A stretch of DNA of 61,683 nt from Lachnospiraceae bacterium (lineage in GTDB: Bacteria; Bacillota; Clostridia; Lachnospirales; Lachnospiraceae). The stretch is from NCBI GenBank assembly GCA_024682115.1, contig JAIKZO010000083.1, positions 1 to 61,683 on the forward strand, written 5' to 3'. How positions within the stretch are numbered: the first letter of the stretch is position 1; each line of letters opens with the position of its first letter. Both the position numbers and the translations under genes were made by a program. The notes under the pieces were generated by a model, which was not told the DNA's origin, did not search any database, and saw only the letters and a program-made list of their open reading frames with translations. Positions 8,573 through 18,241 of this stretch are shown here, piece by piece.

Positions 8573-9160
8573 ATGAAAAAAGTATTACCTATTTTACTGC
8601 TTGTTCTGCCGCTGCTCCTTGCTTCCTGCGGGAAGGCCAAGACGGAAGATCAGGAAAACAACATTATAATAAAGAAAGACCGGAGCATAATCAGCAATAT
8701 CGTTGAGGATTTCGGACAGAATTACTATGACATCGATGAACTCAACGAGATGATCGGCAATGAAGTGAACAAGTATGATCAGCTTCATCCCGATGCCGTC
8801 AGCTATGAAAACGCCGTGCTCGAGGAGGGGAAAGTAAAACTCTCGATCACGTTCAAGACTTCGGATGACTATTCTTCGTTCAACAATGAAAAGCTTTTCG
8901 TCGGGAACAGTGCGGAGGCACTCCTTAAGGGCTACAGTCTGGATGTCATCCTTTCGGAATCCGATGATCCGACGAAGACGATCGCAGGAGTGGATATCAA
9001 AGCCATGACGGATGAGACCATTGTCATACTCGATTTTGACGGAAATGTTCATCTTCCTTCGGAAGCCCGTTACGTATCGGACAATGTGACCCTGTCCGAC
9101 AAAGGAAAGACAGCAAAGAAAAAGGAAGCGACCGACGGTTTGCTTTACATCATATATTAA
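8573..9160 (+). CDS. Predicted lipoprotein of unknown function
   Basis: A 195-residue protein with a lipoprotein signal (MKK, Leu-rich core, lipobox LLASC, Cys19) and so probably anchored outside the membrane. The mature part is acidic and has no family I can name. Its gene starts about 3 bases after the predicted transcription start and has no real Shine-Dalgarno sequence (only AAAAAG), so it may be translated from a near-leaderless mRNA. It is the first gene before glyQS (19-base gap). Confidence 0.75.
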   Translation: MKKVLPILLLVLPLLLASCGKAKTEDQENNIIIKKDRSIISNIVEDFGQNYYDIDELNEMIGNEVNKYDQLHPDAVSYENAVLEEGKVKLSITFKTSDDYSSFNNEKLFVGNSAEALLKGYSLDVILSESDDPTKTIAGVDIKAMTDETIVILDFDGNVHLPSEARYVSDNVTLSDKGKTAKKKEATDGLLYIIY

Positions 9161-9179
9161 CATTCACAGGAGAAAGATC

Positions 9180-10577
9180 ATGGAAAAATCAATGGAAAAG
9201 ATTGTAGCGTTAGCCAAGGCGCGCGGATTTGTTTATCCCGGTTCCGAGATTTACGGCGGACTTGCAAACACATGGGATTACGGAAATCTCGGTGTTGAAC
9301 TCAAAAATAACGTTAAAAAAGCCTGGTGGCAGAAGTTCATTCAGGAAAATCCATATAATGTAGGTGTCGATTGTGCGATACTCATGAATCCTCAGACATG
9401 GATAGCATCGGGACATCTCGGAAGCTTTTCCGATCCCCTCATGGACTGTAAGGATTGCCATGAGCGTTTCAGAGCCGATCAGGTTATAGAACAGTTTGCG
9501 GCCGATAACGGTATCACGCTTGATTCATCCGTTGACGGATGGTCAAATGAACAGATGGAAAAGTTCATCAAGGATAACAATGTTCCCTGTCCTTCATGCG
9601 GCAAGCATAACTTTACAAGTATCAGACAGTTCAACCTCATGTTCAAGACTTTCCAGGGCGTTACGGAAGATGCCAAGGCTGTCGTATATTTAAGACCCGA
9701 GACCGCACAGGGTATTTTTGTCAATTTCAAGAATGTTCAGAGAACCTCCCGTAAGAAGGTTCCTTTCGGAATAGGTCAGATCGGTAAATCTTTCCGAAAC
9801 GAGATCACTCCCGGAAACTTTACGTTCAGGACCAGGGAATTCGAACAGATGGAGCTTGAATTCTTCTGCAAACCCGGGACCCAGACAGAGTGGTTCGAGT
9901 ACTGGAGGAGTTTCTGTTATAAGTGGCTTTTAAGCCTCGGAATAAAGGAAGAGAACTTAAGACTCCGTGATCATGATCCCGAAGAGCTTTCTTTCTACAG
10001 CGATCATACAACAGATATCGAATATGCATTCCCGTTCACCGACTGGGGAGAACTGTGGGGTATCGCATCCAGAACGGATTACGATCTTACGCAGCATCAG
10101 AATACATCCGGAGAACCCATGGATTATTTCGATGATGAGACAAACGAGAAATATATCCCTTATGTTGTTGAACCTTCTCTTGGAGCCGACCGTGTAACGC
10201 TCGCATTCCTTTGCGAGGCGTATGACGAAGAGGTGCTTGATGCGGAAAAGAACGACGTAAGGACGGTCCTTCATTTCCATCCCGCGATCGCTCCCGTGAA
10301 GATCGGAGTTCTTCCTTTGTCAAAGAAACTGAACGAGGGTGCCGAAAAAGTTTACGCATCGCTTTCAAAGAAATACAACTGTGAGTTTGATGACAGGGGA
10401 AATATCGGAAAGAGATATCGCAGACAGGATGAGATCGGAACTCCGTTTTGCGTTACTTACGATTTTGATTCCGAAACCGATAACTGCGTGACGGTAAGAT
10501 TCCGTGATTCAATGGAGCAGGAGAGGGTTTCGATCGAAGAACTTGATGCATATTTTGCCGACAAGTTCACTTTTTAA
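9180..10577 (+). CDS. glyQS: Glycine--tRNA ligase, single-chain (alpha2) type
   Basis: A 465-residue class II synthetase that charges tRNA-Gly. It begins [20 protein letters not shown] followed by the family motif [13 protein letters not shown] zinc knuckle (CKDC ... CPSCGK) lies around residues 90-145. Motif 2 is [21 protein letters not shown], motif 3 lies in [10 protein letters not shown], and the anticodon-binding domain follows with [15 protein letters not shown]. The ribosome binding site is AGGAGAAAG. Only 19 bases separate it from the lipoprotein gene, leaving no room for a T-box leader. Confidence 0.97.
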   Translation: MEKSMEKIVALAKARGFVYPGSEIYGGLANTWDYGNLGVELKNNVKKAWWQKFIQENPYNVGVDCAILMNPQTWIASGHLGSFSDPLMDCKDCHERFRADQVIEQFAADNGITLDSSVDGWSNEQMEKFIKDNNVPCPSCGKHNFTSIRQFNLMFKTFQGVTEDAKAVVYLRPETAQGIFVNFKNVQRTSRKKVPFGIGQIGKSFRNEITPGNFTFRTREFEQMELEFFCKPGTQTEWFEYWRSFCYKWLLSLGIKEENLRLRDHDPEELSFYSDHTTDIEYAFPFTDWGELWGIASRTDYDLTQHQNTSGEPMDYFDDETNEKYIPYVVEPSLGADRVTLAFLCEAYDEEVLDAEKNDVRTVLHFHPAIAPVKIGVLPLSKKLNEGAEKVYASLSKKYNCEFDDRGNIGKRYRRQDEIGTPFCVTYDFDSETDNCVTVRFRDSMEQERVSIEELDAYFADKFTF

Positions 10578-10603
10578 GCAGCTATTTCCGGAGGAACACA
10601 TAG

Positions 10604-13255
10604 ATGAAACAGTTTACATCGAACGAATTGAGAAAAACATGGCTTGAATTTTATAAGGAGAGAGGACATGTGGACTGCGGAGCGGTCTCATTGCTTTCGG
10701 ACGGTTCGACCGGAGTTCTTTTCAACGTTGCGGGAATGCAGCCTCTCATGCCTTACCTTCTCGGCCAGAAACACCCGAAGGGTACAAGACTCTGTAACGT
10801 ACAGGGATGCGTACGTACGAACGATATCGATTCCGTTGGCGACAGAAGCCATGTTACATTCTTTGAGATGATGGGAAGCTGGAGCCTCGGAGATTATTTT
10901 AAAGAAGAAAGATGTAAGTGGAGTTACGAACTTCTTACACAGGTATTCGGATTTGATGCCGATCATCTTGCGGCAACCGTATTCGCGGGTGACGAGAACG
11001 CGCCCAGGGATGAGGAAGGGGCAAAGTTCAGGATAGAATCCGGTTTCAAAAAAGAAAACATTTATTATCTTCCCGCCGAAGATAACTGGTGGGGACTTGA
11101 ATACGGACCCTGCGGACCGGACAGCGAGATGTTCTATATCGCCGATGTTCCCGACTGCGGACCGAATTGCGGACCCGGATGCTCGTGCGGAAAATACACG
11201 GAGCTCGGAAACGATGTTTTCATGCAGTATGAAAAGCATAAGGATCTTAGCCTCACGCCTTTAAAGCAGAAGAATGTGGATACGGGTTGGGGACTTGAGA
11301 GAAATCTTGCTTTCCTGAACGGAACAAAAGATGTTTATCAGACCGATCTTTTTACTCCCGTAATCGCTTACATCGAGCAAAGATCCGGCAAAAAATATGA
11401 TGATGACGAATCGATGACAAGATCGATGAGGATACTTGCCGATCACATGAGAACTTCGGTTATGCTCATAGGTGACGAAGGAAAACTCGTACCTTCAAAT
11501 ACCGGAGCCGGATATGTTCTCAGAAGACTGATAAGACGCGCCGTTCGTCATTCAAGGACTCTCGGACTTGAGAAACAGGATCTTCTGAAGATCGCGGATA
11601 TCTTCATTAATGATATATATAAGGAAAGCTATCCCCTTCTTACCGCCAACCACGATTTCATCGTAAAGGAACTTGAAAAAGAGACAGACCGTTTTTTGAG
11701 TACGCTTGAAAACGGAATGAAGGAATTTAAAAAGATCCTTGAGTCGGCGAAAAAAGCATCTGCCGATAAGATAGACGGAGAAAATGCATTCTATCTTTAC
11801 GATACGTTCGGATTCCCTCTTGAACTTACCGTGGAGATGGCCCAGGAGGAAGGACTTACCGTGGATGAGGAAGGATTCCAAAAGTCCATGGAACAGCAGA
11901 AGGAAAAGGCAAGGGCCAATCAGAATTTCAGTGCAAAACTCGGGACCGATTTCGAGGCATTTAAGAAGCTTGATGATTCGGTAAAGACAGAGTTTACGGG
12001 ATATGATCTCCTTGAAGATGAAAGTGACATCGCTGCTCTTTACGACGGTGAAGACCTTTGTGATGAGCTTAAGGAAGGTCAGAACGGAATAATAGTAACA
12101 TTCAAGACTCCTTTCTATGCCACCATGGGCGGACAGAAAGGTGACAGGGGTATCATAAAGACCTCCGACGGAGAGTTTGAGGTCGATGAGGCGATAAAAC
12201 TTCCCGAAGGCAGGGTCGGACATCTTGGAACTGTTAAGAACGGAACGATCAGAAAAGGTTCTTCCAAACTCCTGACGGATGTTTCTTACCGTATGGCTAC
12301 CTGTCAGAACCATTCGGCCACGCATCTTCTTCAGGCTGCATTACGTGAAGTGCTCGGCAATGATACCCACCAGCAGGGTTCATATCAGGATGATCAAAGA
12401 ACGCGTTTCGACTTCGGACTCCAGAGAGCCATGACAGCCGAAGAGATAGAAAAGGTTGAGGACATCGTTAATTCAAAGATAGCCGAAGATCTTGCGGTCA
12501 ACACCGAAGTGATGGATCTTGAGGAAGCTAAAGCCAAAGGAGCAATGGCTCTTTTCGGAGAAAAGTATTCGGAAAAAGTAAGAGTTGTCGGAATGGGCGA
12601 TTTTTCAAAGGAATTATGCGGCGGTACCCACGTTAAGCATACCGGCCAGATCCTTTCGTTCAAGATCCTTCAGGAGAGCGGTGTTGCGGCCGGAGTAAGA
12701 AGGATCGAAGCGATCACCGGAAACAGGGTAAACGCATATCTGAAGGAAACGGAGAAAAAACTCAACGAGGCTTCGGCTGCAGCAAAGGCCACGCCGGATA
12801 CTCTCGGAGAGAAGATCCTCTCTTTGATGAGCACGATCAAATCCCTTAATTCCGAAATAGAGTCACTTAAATCAAAAGCGGCAAAGGAAGCGTTGGGGGA
12901 TGTCATGGACAATGTTACGGACATCAAGGGCGTTAAACTCCTCGCGACAAAGCTTTCCGGAGTTGACATGAACGGATTAAGAGATCTCGGGGACCAGATG
13001 AAGACCAAACTCGGTGAGGGTGTCGTAGTCCTGATCTCCGATCTTGACGGTAAGGTAAATATGGTAGCGATGGCTACGGATGAAGCCGTTAAGAAAGGCG
13101 CTCATGCCGGAAACATGATAAAGGCACTCGCGCCTCTGGTAAACGGAGGAGGCGGCGGTAAACCCGCAATGGCTCAGGCCGGAGGAAAAGATCCCGCAGG
13201 TATCGACAATGCGATCGCCAAAGCTTCCGAAGTGCTTGACGGTATGATCGGATAA
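10604..13255 (+). CDS. alaS: Alanine--tRNA ligase
   Basis: A full-length 883-residue AlaRS. The catalytic domain starts with TSNELRKTWLEFYKERGH, and motif 2 is seen at SHVTFFEMMGSWSLGDYF. The editing domain has the NHSATHLLQAALRE zinc site and the matching CGGTHV site that clears mischarged Ser/Gly. The C-Ala domain ends with a glycine-rich GGGGGKPAMAQAGG segment, as usual. A Cys-rich insert (CGPNCGPGCSCG) in the catalytic domain is common in the family. The ribosome binding site is CCGGAGGAA. It is co-transcribed with glyQS (26-base gap). Confidence 0.98.
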   Translation: MKQFTSNELRKTWLEFYKERGHVDCGAVSLLSDGSTGVLFNVAGMQPLMPYLLGQKHPKGTRLCNVQGCVRTNDIDSVGDRSHVTFFEMMGSWSLGDYFKEERCKWSYELLTQVFGFDADHLAATVFAGDENAPRDEEGAKFRIESGFKKENIYYLPAEDNWWGLEYGPCGPDSEMFYIADVPDCGPNCGPGCSCGKYTELGNDVFMQYEKHKDLSLTPLKQKNVDTGWGLERNLAFLNGTKDVYQTDLFTPVIAYIEQRSGKKYDDDESMTRSMRILADHMRTSVMLIGDEGKLVPSNTGAGYVLRRLIRRAVRHSRTLGLEKQDLLKIADIFINDIYKESYPLLTANHDFIVKELEKETDRFLSTLENGMKEFKKILESAKKASADKIDGENAFYLYDTFGFPLELTVEMAQEEGLTVDEEGFQKSMEQQKEKARANQNFSAKLGTDFEAFKKLDDSVKTEFTGYDLLEDESDIAALYDGEDLCDELKEGQNGIIVTFKTPFYATMGGQKGDRGIIKTSDGEFEVDEAIKLPEGRVGHLGTVKNGTIRKGSSKLLTDVSYRMATCQNHSATHLLQAALREVLGNDTHQQGSYQDDQRTRFDFGLQRAMTAEEIEKVEDIVNSKIAEDLAVNTEVMDLEEAKAKGAMALFGEKYSEKVRVVGMGDFSKELCGGTHVKHTGQILSFKILQESGVAAGVRRIEAITGNRVNAYLKETEKKLNEASAAAKATPDTLGEKILSLMSTIKSLNSEIESLKSKAAKEALGDVMDNVTDIKGVKLLATKLSGVDMNGLRDLGDQMKTKLGEGVVVLISDLDGKVNMVAMATDEAVKKGAHAGNMIKALAPLVNGGGGGKPAMAQAGGKDPAGIDNAIAKASEVLDGMIG

Positions 13256-13262
13256 AAAAACA

Positions 13263-13291
13263 TTGACGCAGTAATACTTTGCGGATATAAT
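13263..13291 (+). promoter_or_regulatory. Promoter of rpsU
   Basis: TTGACG at 13263-13268, a 17-base spacer and TATAAT at 13286-13291, leaving a leader of roughly 55 bases before rpsU. Confidence 0.8.
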
Positions 13292-13354
13292 ATCTCTTGT
13301 GTCTTTACACAAATAACCTAATCAGTCATTTAGGAGCTGAAGGGAGGGTTGAGA

Positions 13355-13531
13355 ATGTCTAACGTAATAGTTAAAGAGGGTGAAAGCTTAGACAGCGCGC
13401 TTCGTCGTTTTAAGAGAAGCTGTGCAAAGGCCGGTATCCAGCAGGAGATAAGGAAGCGTGAACATTACGAGAAACCTTCCGTAAGGCGTAAGAAAAAGTC
13501 TGAAGCAGCCAGAAAGCGTAAATACAACTGA
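13355..13531 (+). CDS. rpsU: 30S ribosomal protein S21
   Basis: A 58-residue S21 with the family signatures [20 protein letters not shown] and a basic tail ([15 protein letters not shown]). The ATG at 13355 is chosen over an in-frame TTG at 13349 because GGGAGG at 13342-13347 then has ideal spacing and the protein starts at the conserved residue. It has its own promoter and terminator, as expected for a highly expressed small ribosomal protein. Confidence 0.97.
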   Translation: MSNVIVKEGESLDSALRRFKRSCAKAGIQQEIRKREHYEKPSVRRKKKSEAARKRKYN

Positions 13532-13538
13532 TCTACAT

Positions 13539-13568
13539 ACAGCTCCCGGATGAACGGGGGCTGTTTTG
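13539..13568 (+). terminator. Terminator after rpsU
   Basis: Ten-base-pair GC-rich stem, ACAGCTCCCG (13539-13548) with CGGGGGCTGT (13555-13564), followed by TTTT. Confidence 0.8.
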
Positions 13569-13581
13569 ATATAAAAGAAGC

Positions 13582-14466
13582 ATGGACGGGTACATAATGA
13601 GCACTTTGACCATAATACTTTTGATAATCTTAATATTGGCTCTTTTCTTCATTATGATCATGGCCGTTGATACACACCGCCTTATAATAAGAAGTTATGA
13701 GATAAAAAACGACAGGATAAAAGAAGATTTCAGCTTCGTGTTCCTTTCGGATCTTCACAGTAAATCGTTCGGAAAAGATAATGAAATACTTATAAAGAAG
13801 ATAGATGATCTTGCTCCGGATGCCGTACTTATCGGCGGCGATATGTATACCGCAGCATTTTCCGACAAAGGAGAAGTCGCTGGAAAACTGATACGGAGAC
13901 TTTGCGGTAAATATCCTGTCATCCATGCCAACGGAAATCATGAACAGAAGACCAGATTGCTGCCGGATGATTTCGAAAATATCTATTCGGATTACACGGA
14001 GAAACTAAGATCGCTCGGAGTGACTTATATCGAGAACGGTTCGACGGATCTTGAGGATAAAAACATCCGGATCTACGGACTTGAACTTCCCTTCAGGTAT
14101 TACAGAAAACTCGGGCGTGAATTTCCGGGAACGGATGTGATAAAAGAATGCATAGGCGAAGCGGATAAAGACCGTTTCGTGTTGCTCCTTGCACATAATC
14201 CCCAGTACTTTGATGATTATGCTTCATGGGGAGCGGACCTTACGATGTCGGGACATGTGCACGGAGGCCTTGTCAGACTTCCTCTGCTTGGGGGAGTTCT
14301 TTCGCCGAATTACAGGTTTTTCCCGAAATACAGCGGAGGAAGATATGATATCGGCGATTCGACGATGGTCTTATCCTGCGGCCTCGGAACGCATCATATT
14401 CCCCTAAGGATATTCAATCCCGCCGAGCTTACTTATGTAAGATGCATAAAATGTAACAAAACGTAA
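13582..14466 (+). CDS. Membrane-anchored metallophosphoesterase
   Basis: A 294-residue calcineurin-like phosphoesterase of the YkuE/YaeI type. A single hydrophobic anchor lies at about residues 6-27. The metal motifs then appear in order: SDLH, GGDMY, NGNHE, AHNP and GHVHGG. Dinuclear metal hydrolysis of a phosphoester is therefore well supported; the substrate is not. The start is uncertain: ATG 13582 has AAAGAAG upstream, while in-frame ATG 13597 has GGACGGG. The last segment (HHIPLRIFNPAELTYVRC) matches this subfamily. Confidence 0.88.
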   Translation: MDGYIMSTLTIILLIILILALFFIMIMAVDTHRLIIRSYEIKNDRIKEDFSFVFLSDLHSKSFGKDNEILIKKIDDLAPDAVLIGGDMYTAAFSDKGEVAGKLIRRLCGKYPVIHANGNHEQKTRLLPDDFENIYSDYTEKLRSLGVTYIENGSTDLEDKNIRIYGLELPFRYYRKLGREFPGTDVIKECIGEADKDRFVLLLAHNPQYFDDYASWGADLTMSGHVHGGLVRLPLLGGVLSPNYRFFPKYSGGRYDIGDSTMVLSCGLGTHHIPLRIFNPAELTYVRCIKCNKT

Positions 14467-14487
14467 GTTATTTATTATTCACACCTA

Positions 14488-14516
14488 TTGAATTTAGAAA
14501 ACTCCTTTGATACAAT
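14488..14516 (+). promoter_or_regulatory. Promoter of deoC-scpAB
   Basis: TTGAAT at 14488-14493, a 17-base spacer and TACAAT at 14511-14516. The predicted start near 14523 lies inside a large palindrome. Confidence 0.7.
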
Positions 14517-14560
14517 ATCTTGTGTATTATGCGAAAATGATACACAAGATATTCTTTTTT
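14514..14560 (+). promoter_or_regulatory. 28-base palindrome at the deoC start site (operator or attenuator/terminator)
   Basis: Two perfect 14-base arms, 14514-14527 and 14540-14553, separated by 12 bases and followed by CTTTTTT. Transcripts arriving from the phosphoesterase gene would meet a hairpin plus U-run, an intrinsic terminator. The left arm also overlaps the -10 box of the deoC promoter, so the same sequence could be the operator of a dimeric repressor. The deoC ribosome binding site follows directly. Confidence 0.65.
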
Positions 14561-14575
14561 GAGGAGATTTACCAT

Positions 14576-15232
14576 ATGAGTGATACTCAGAAGCTTGATC
14601 ATAAGCTTTTCGATCATACGATCCTTAAGGCGGATGCCACAAAAGAACAGGTGATAAGGATATGCGAAGAGGCCAGGGAATACGGGTTCATGTCAGTCTG
14701 CGTGAACAGCTTCTACACACCGCTTGTTTCCGAGAAACTTAAAGACTGTGATGTGAAGGTCTGTACTGTAGTCGGTTTCCCTCTCGGGATGATGAGCACG
14801 GAAAGCAAAGCGCTTGAAACGGCATATGCCGTTGAAGCCGGTGCCGACGAGATCGACATGGTCATAAACGTGGGTGCTCTTAAGGATAAGGATTATGCAG
14901 AAGTCCTTGCGGATATCAGAGCGGTAAGGACTGTCGCAAAAAACAAGACGTTAAAGGTCATAATCGAGACATGTCTGCTTACGGATGAGGAGAAGGTGAA
15001 GGCCTGTGAGTTATCGGTCGAGGGAGGAGCTGATTTCGTCAAGACCTCCACCGGATTCTCAACCGGCGGTGCGACTGTCGAGGATGTAAGACTTATGAGA
15101 AAGACCGTTGGTCCGGATATAGGTGTCAAAGCTTCGGGCGGTATACGCGATGCCGCTACGGCCCGGGCTATGGTTGAGGCCGGAGCCTCAAGACTCGGCA
15201 CGAGCGCAACTGTTGCTATCGTAGGGGGTTGA
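14576..15232 (+). CDS. deoC: Deoxyribose-phosphate aldolase
   Basis: A 218-residue class I aldolase that cleaves 2-deoxyribose-5-phosphate to acetaldehyde and glyceraldehyde-3-phosphate. The Schiff-base lysine is in [15 protein letters not shown], and the second active-site lysine is in [10 protein letters not shown]. The ATG at 14576 follows GAGGAG (14561-14566) and gives the usual length; an upstream in-frame ATG would add a hydrophobic extension with no ribosome binding site. No other nucleoside catabolism genes are nearby; it leads an operon with scpA (1-base gap) and scpB. Confidence 0.96.
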   Translation: MSDTQKLDHKLFDHTILKADATKEQVIRICEEAREYGFMSVCVNSFYTPLVSEKLKDCDVKVCTVVGFPLGMMSTESKALETAYAVEAGADEIDMVINVGALKDKDYAEVLADIRAVRTVAKNKTLKVIIETCLLTDEEKVKACELSVEGGADFVKTSTGFSTGGATVEDVRLMRKTVGPDIGVKASGGIRDAATARAMVEAGASRLGTSATVAIVGG

Positions 15233-15233
15233 T

Positions 15234-16016
15234 ATGGCTATTCCGGTTAAACTTGAGGTTTTTGAAGGACCTCTTGATCTTTTACTTCATCTTATAGAAA
15301 AGAACAAAGTAGATATTTACGATATTCCGATCGTTACGATCACGGAACAGTATCTGGACTATATCAAGCAGATGGAGACAGAGGATATGAATGTCATGTC
15401 CGAGTTTCTTGTCATGGCGGCTACCCTGATAGATATCAAATGCAGGATGCTCCTTCCCAAGGAGGTTAACGAGGAAGGCGAGGAAGAAGATCCCAGAGCC
15501 GAACTTGTTGCACAGCTCCTTGAGTATAAGATGTGCAAATATATGGCGGACGAGCTCAAGGATCGGCAGATCGATGCTTCCCATACATATTTCAAGGCGC
15601 GTACGCTTCCGAAGGAGATAGAGGACTACAAAGAGCCGTACAATCTCGAAGAGATACTGGCGGATACATCACTGATGCGTCTCCAGGAGCTTTTCAGAAT
15701 GGTGATGAAACGTTCCGAGGATAAGATTGATCCGGTCAGATCGACATTCGGAAACATCAAAAAAGAAGAGATAGACATGGACGCCAAGGCGGCATACATC
15801 TTTGCCTATGTGGCTTCTCATATGAAATTCTCGTTTGTCGAACTTCTTGAAAAGCAGCGTTCCAAAGTAGAAAAGATCGTCACGTTCCTTGTTATCCTTG
15901 AGATGATGAAGATCGGTCAGATCAAGATCGCGCAGGAGCATATATTCGGAGATATCATGATCACGGTAGTTCCTGATTTTATTGCTCCGAGGGAATTTGT
16001 GATGAGCTCTTTCTGA
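15234..16016 (+). CDS. scpA: Segregation and condensation protein A (kleisin)
   Basis: A 260-residue ScpA, the kleisin of the bacterial SMC-ScpAB condensin. The N-terminal signature LEVFEGPLDLLLHLIEKNKV is present, followed by DIPIVTITEQYLDYI, an acidic stretch (EEGEEEDPRAE), and a C-terminal winged helix (FLVILEMMKIGQIKIAQE). The start is 1 base after the deoC stop, and scpB follows after 56 bases. Confidence 0.96.
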   Translation: MAIPVKLEVFEGPLDLLLHLIEKNKVDIYDIPIVTITEQYLDYIKQMETEDMNVMSEFLVMAATLIDIKCRMLLPKEVNEEGEEEDPRAELVAQLLEYKMCKYMADELKDRQIDASHTYFKARTLPKEIEDYKEPYNLEEILADTSLMRLQELFRMVMKRSEDKIDPVRSTFGNIKKEEIDMDAKAAYIFAYVASHMKFSFVELLEKQRSKVEKIVTFLVILEMMKIGQIKIAQEHIFGDIMITVVPDFIAPREFVMSSF

Positions 16017-16072
16017 TCCGGGGCAAAACGGATCGGTCGGTATCAGTATTATAGAAAAGGCAGTTTGAAATA

Positions 16073-16642
16073 ATGAACAAGTCTCAAAAGAAAGCGGTTC
16101 TTGAAGCCATACTGTTCACCATGGGTGATGCGGTTGAAGTGGAAAGACTTTCTTCGGTAATAGAAGAGGACCAGGAAAAGACCAGAAAGCTTCTTCTGGA
16201 ACTCAAGGATGAATATGATAATAATGATCGCGGGATGACTCTCATGGAGATAGAAGGATCGTTCCAGATGTGTACCAAGGCATCGATGTACGAATACCTC
16301 ATAAAGATAGCCAAGACTCCCAGAAAATACACTATCAGCGACAGCATGCTCGAGACGCTTTCGATAATTGCCTACAAGCAGCCAATTACTCGAGCGGAGA
16401 TAGAAAAGGTTCGCGGAGTTTCCTGTGACCATGCGATCAACAGGCTTCTTGAATTCGGACTCATAACCGAACTGGGAAGAAAGGATGCTCCGGGAAGGCC
16501 GCTTCTTTTCGGTACTACCGAGGAATTCCTAAGAACCTTCGGAGTCAAGTCGCTTGAGGAGCTTCCCGAACTGTCATCTGTTCAGATCGAGGAATTCAAA
16601 CAGCAGGCTGAAGCGGAGGCCTCTGTCGCACTCGATATATAA
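16073..16642 (+). CDS. scpB: Segregation and condensation protein B
   Basis: A 189-residue ScpB, the winged-helix partner of ScpA in the SMC complex. Typical stretches are LEAILFTMGDAVEVERLS, TLSIIAYKQPITRAEIEKVRGV and GRKDAPGRPLLFGTT. The last 25 residues are a normal variable tail. It is followed by a strong terminator, closing the deoC-scpA-scpB unit. Confidence 0.96.
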   Translation: MNKSQKKAVLEAILFTMGDAVEVERLSSVIEEDQEKTRKLLLELKDEYDNNDRGMTLMEIEGSFQMCTKASMYEYLIKIAKTPRKYTISDSMLETLSIIAYKQPITRAEIEKVRGVSCDHAINRLLEFGLITELGRKDAPGRPLLFGTTEEFLRTFGVKSLEELPELSSVQIEEFKQQAEAEASVALDI

Positions 16643-16664
16643 TTCACACATTATTCATTTTTTT

Positions 16665-16697
16665 AAGTAAGTTTCTCTAGGAAACTTACTTTTTTTA
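16665..16697 (+). terminator. Terminator after scpB
   Basis: Perfect 11-bp stem, AAGTAAGTTTC (16665-16675) with GAAACTTACTT (16681-16691), loop TCTAG, then a run of T. Confidence 0.88.
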
Positions 16698-16788
16698 TGC
16701 TATACTCTATTCTAGTGCGTTTTGGTGTTTTTTATGCCGAACATAACAGGATCATATAATTTTTATCATTATAAACGGAGGTCAATTT

Positions 16789-18219
16789 ATGAGTACTAAT
16801 TCACAAGCAAGACAGAGAATAGCTTCTCTTCTTGATGAAAACAGCTTTGTTGAAATTGGCGCCCGGGTAACAGCCCGTAATACCGATTTTAATCTAAAGC
16901 AGACACAGACCCCTTCTGACGGTGTTATAACCGGCTATGGAGTGATAGGCGGCAATCTTGTGTATGTGTACAGCCAGGATGCTTCTGTACTTAACGGAAG
17001 TGTCGGTGAGATGCATGCAAAAAAGATAGTCAACCTTTATGACATGGCGATCAAGATGGGAGCTCCCGTTATCGGACTTATAGAGTCTTCGGGATTGCGC
17101 TTACAGGAGGCTACCGATGCACTGAATGCTTTCGGTGAGATCTATTTAAGGCAGGCATATGCATCAGGAGTGATCCCGCAGATCAATGCGATCTTCGGAA
17201 ACTGCGGAGGAGCACTTGCAATAGCTTCATCCATGGCTGATTTCACTTTCATGGAAGAAAAGAACGCAAAGCTCTTTGTTACCGCTCCCAACTGTATAGA
17301 TGGCAATTCTGCCGAGAAATGTGATACTTCAGCTGCTTCATTCCAGGCAAAGGAAACCGGCAATGTTGATTTTGCGGGAAGCGAAGAAGAGGTATTTGAT
17401 GCGATAAGAGAACTTGTCTGCATTCTTCCTGCAAATAATGCGGGCGAGTATGAATATGAGGAATGCGAGGATGATCTTAACAGAGCATGTCCTTCACTTG
17501 AAGCTTCTGCCGAAGATCCGGTCATCGCTCTTTCACAGATCTCCGACAATGCTGTCGTATTTGAGACCAAGAAAGAATATGCAAAAGAAGTAGTGACCGC
17601 GTTTATAAAGCTTAACGGAGCAACGGTTGGTGCTGTTGCGAACAGAACCGTTTTATATGATGAAAACGGAGAGGTTGTTGAAAAGTTCGAGCCTCTCATC
17701 GGTGCGAACGGATGCGAGAAGGCTGCGGAATTCGTTAATTTCTGTGATGCGTTTGAGATCCCCGTTCTCACTGTTACGAATATCAAGGGATTCAAGACAT
17801 GCAAGTGCAATGAAAAGCGTATGGCCAAAGCCGCCGCTAAACTTACATATGCGTTTGCCGAAGCTTCTGTTCCCAAGGTTAATCTTATAACCAGGCAGGC
17901 ATTCGGTTCTGCTTACGTAATGTTCAATTCAAAGTCCATAGGTGCCGACATCACGATAGCATGGCCTGATGCGGTGATCGGTTCGATGGATTCCAAGCTT
18001 GCCGCTCAGATCATCTGCGAAGGACAGGGTTCCGATGCGATAAATGAGTGTGCAAAAGAATATGATTCACTCCAGAATAATGTTGAAAGCGCCGCTAAGC
18101 GCGGATATGTCGACGAAATAGTTGAACCGGCCGATACAAGAAAGTATGTCATCGGTGCGTTTGAGATGCTTTATTCAAAATTTGATGCGGTTCCCGATAA
18201 AAAGCACGGAACAGTATAG
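16789..18219 (+). CDS. CoA-type carboxyltransferase subunit (MmdA/propionyl-CoA carboxylase-like)
   Basis: A 476-residue protein of the crotonase-fold carboxyltransferase family, which moves a carboxyl group between biotin and an acyl-CoA. Recognisable parts are GVIGGNLVYVYSQDASVLNGS, IESSGLRLQEA, GNCGGALAIASSMADFTFM and, in the C-terminal half, TNIKGF and AWPDAVIGSM. It is about 40 residues shorter than methylmalonyl-CoA decarboxylase alpha, and the glycine-rich oxyanion loops diverge (GNCGG in place of GPCAGG). First gene of a five-gene operon with its own CGGAGG site; about 90 bases of leader follow the scpB terminator. The acyl-CoA substrate is not determined. Confidence 0.85.
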   Translation: MSTNSQARQRIASLLDENSFVEIGARVTARNTDFNLKQTQTPSDGVITGYGVIGGNLVYVYSQDASVLNGSVGEMHAKKIVNLYDMAIKMGAPVIGLIESSGLRLQEATDALNAFGEIYLRQAYASGVIPQINAIFGNCGGALAIASSMADFTFMEEKNAKLFVTAPNCIDGNSAEKCDTSAASFQAKETGNVDFAGSEEEVFDAIRELVCILPANNAGEYEYEECEDDLNRACPSLEASAEDPVIALSQISDNAVVFETKKEYAKEVVTAFIKLNGATVGAVANRTVLYDENGEVVEKFEPLIGANGCEKAAEFVNFCDAFEIPVLTVTNIKGFKTCKCNEKRMAKAAAKLTYAFAEASVPKVNLITRQAFGSAYVMFNSKSIGADITIAWPDAVIGSMDSKLAAQIICEGQGSDAINECAKEYDSLQNNVESAAKRGYVDEIVEPADTRKYVIGAFEMLYSKFDAVPDKKHGTV

Positions 18220-18241
18220 TCTTAAGAAAGGAAGCAATTTT

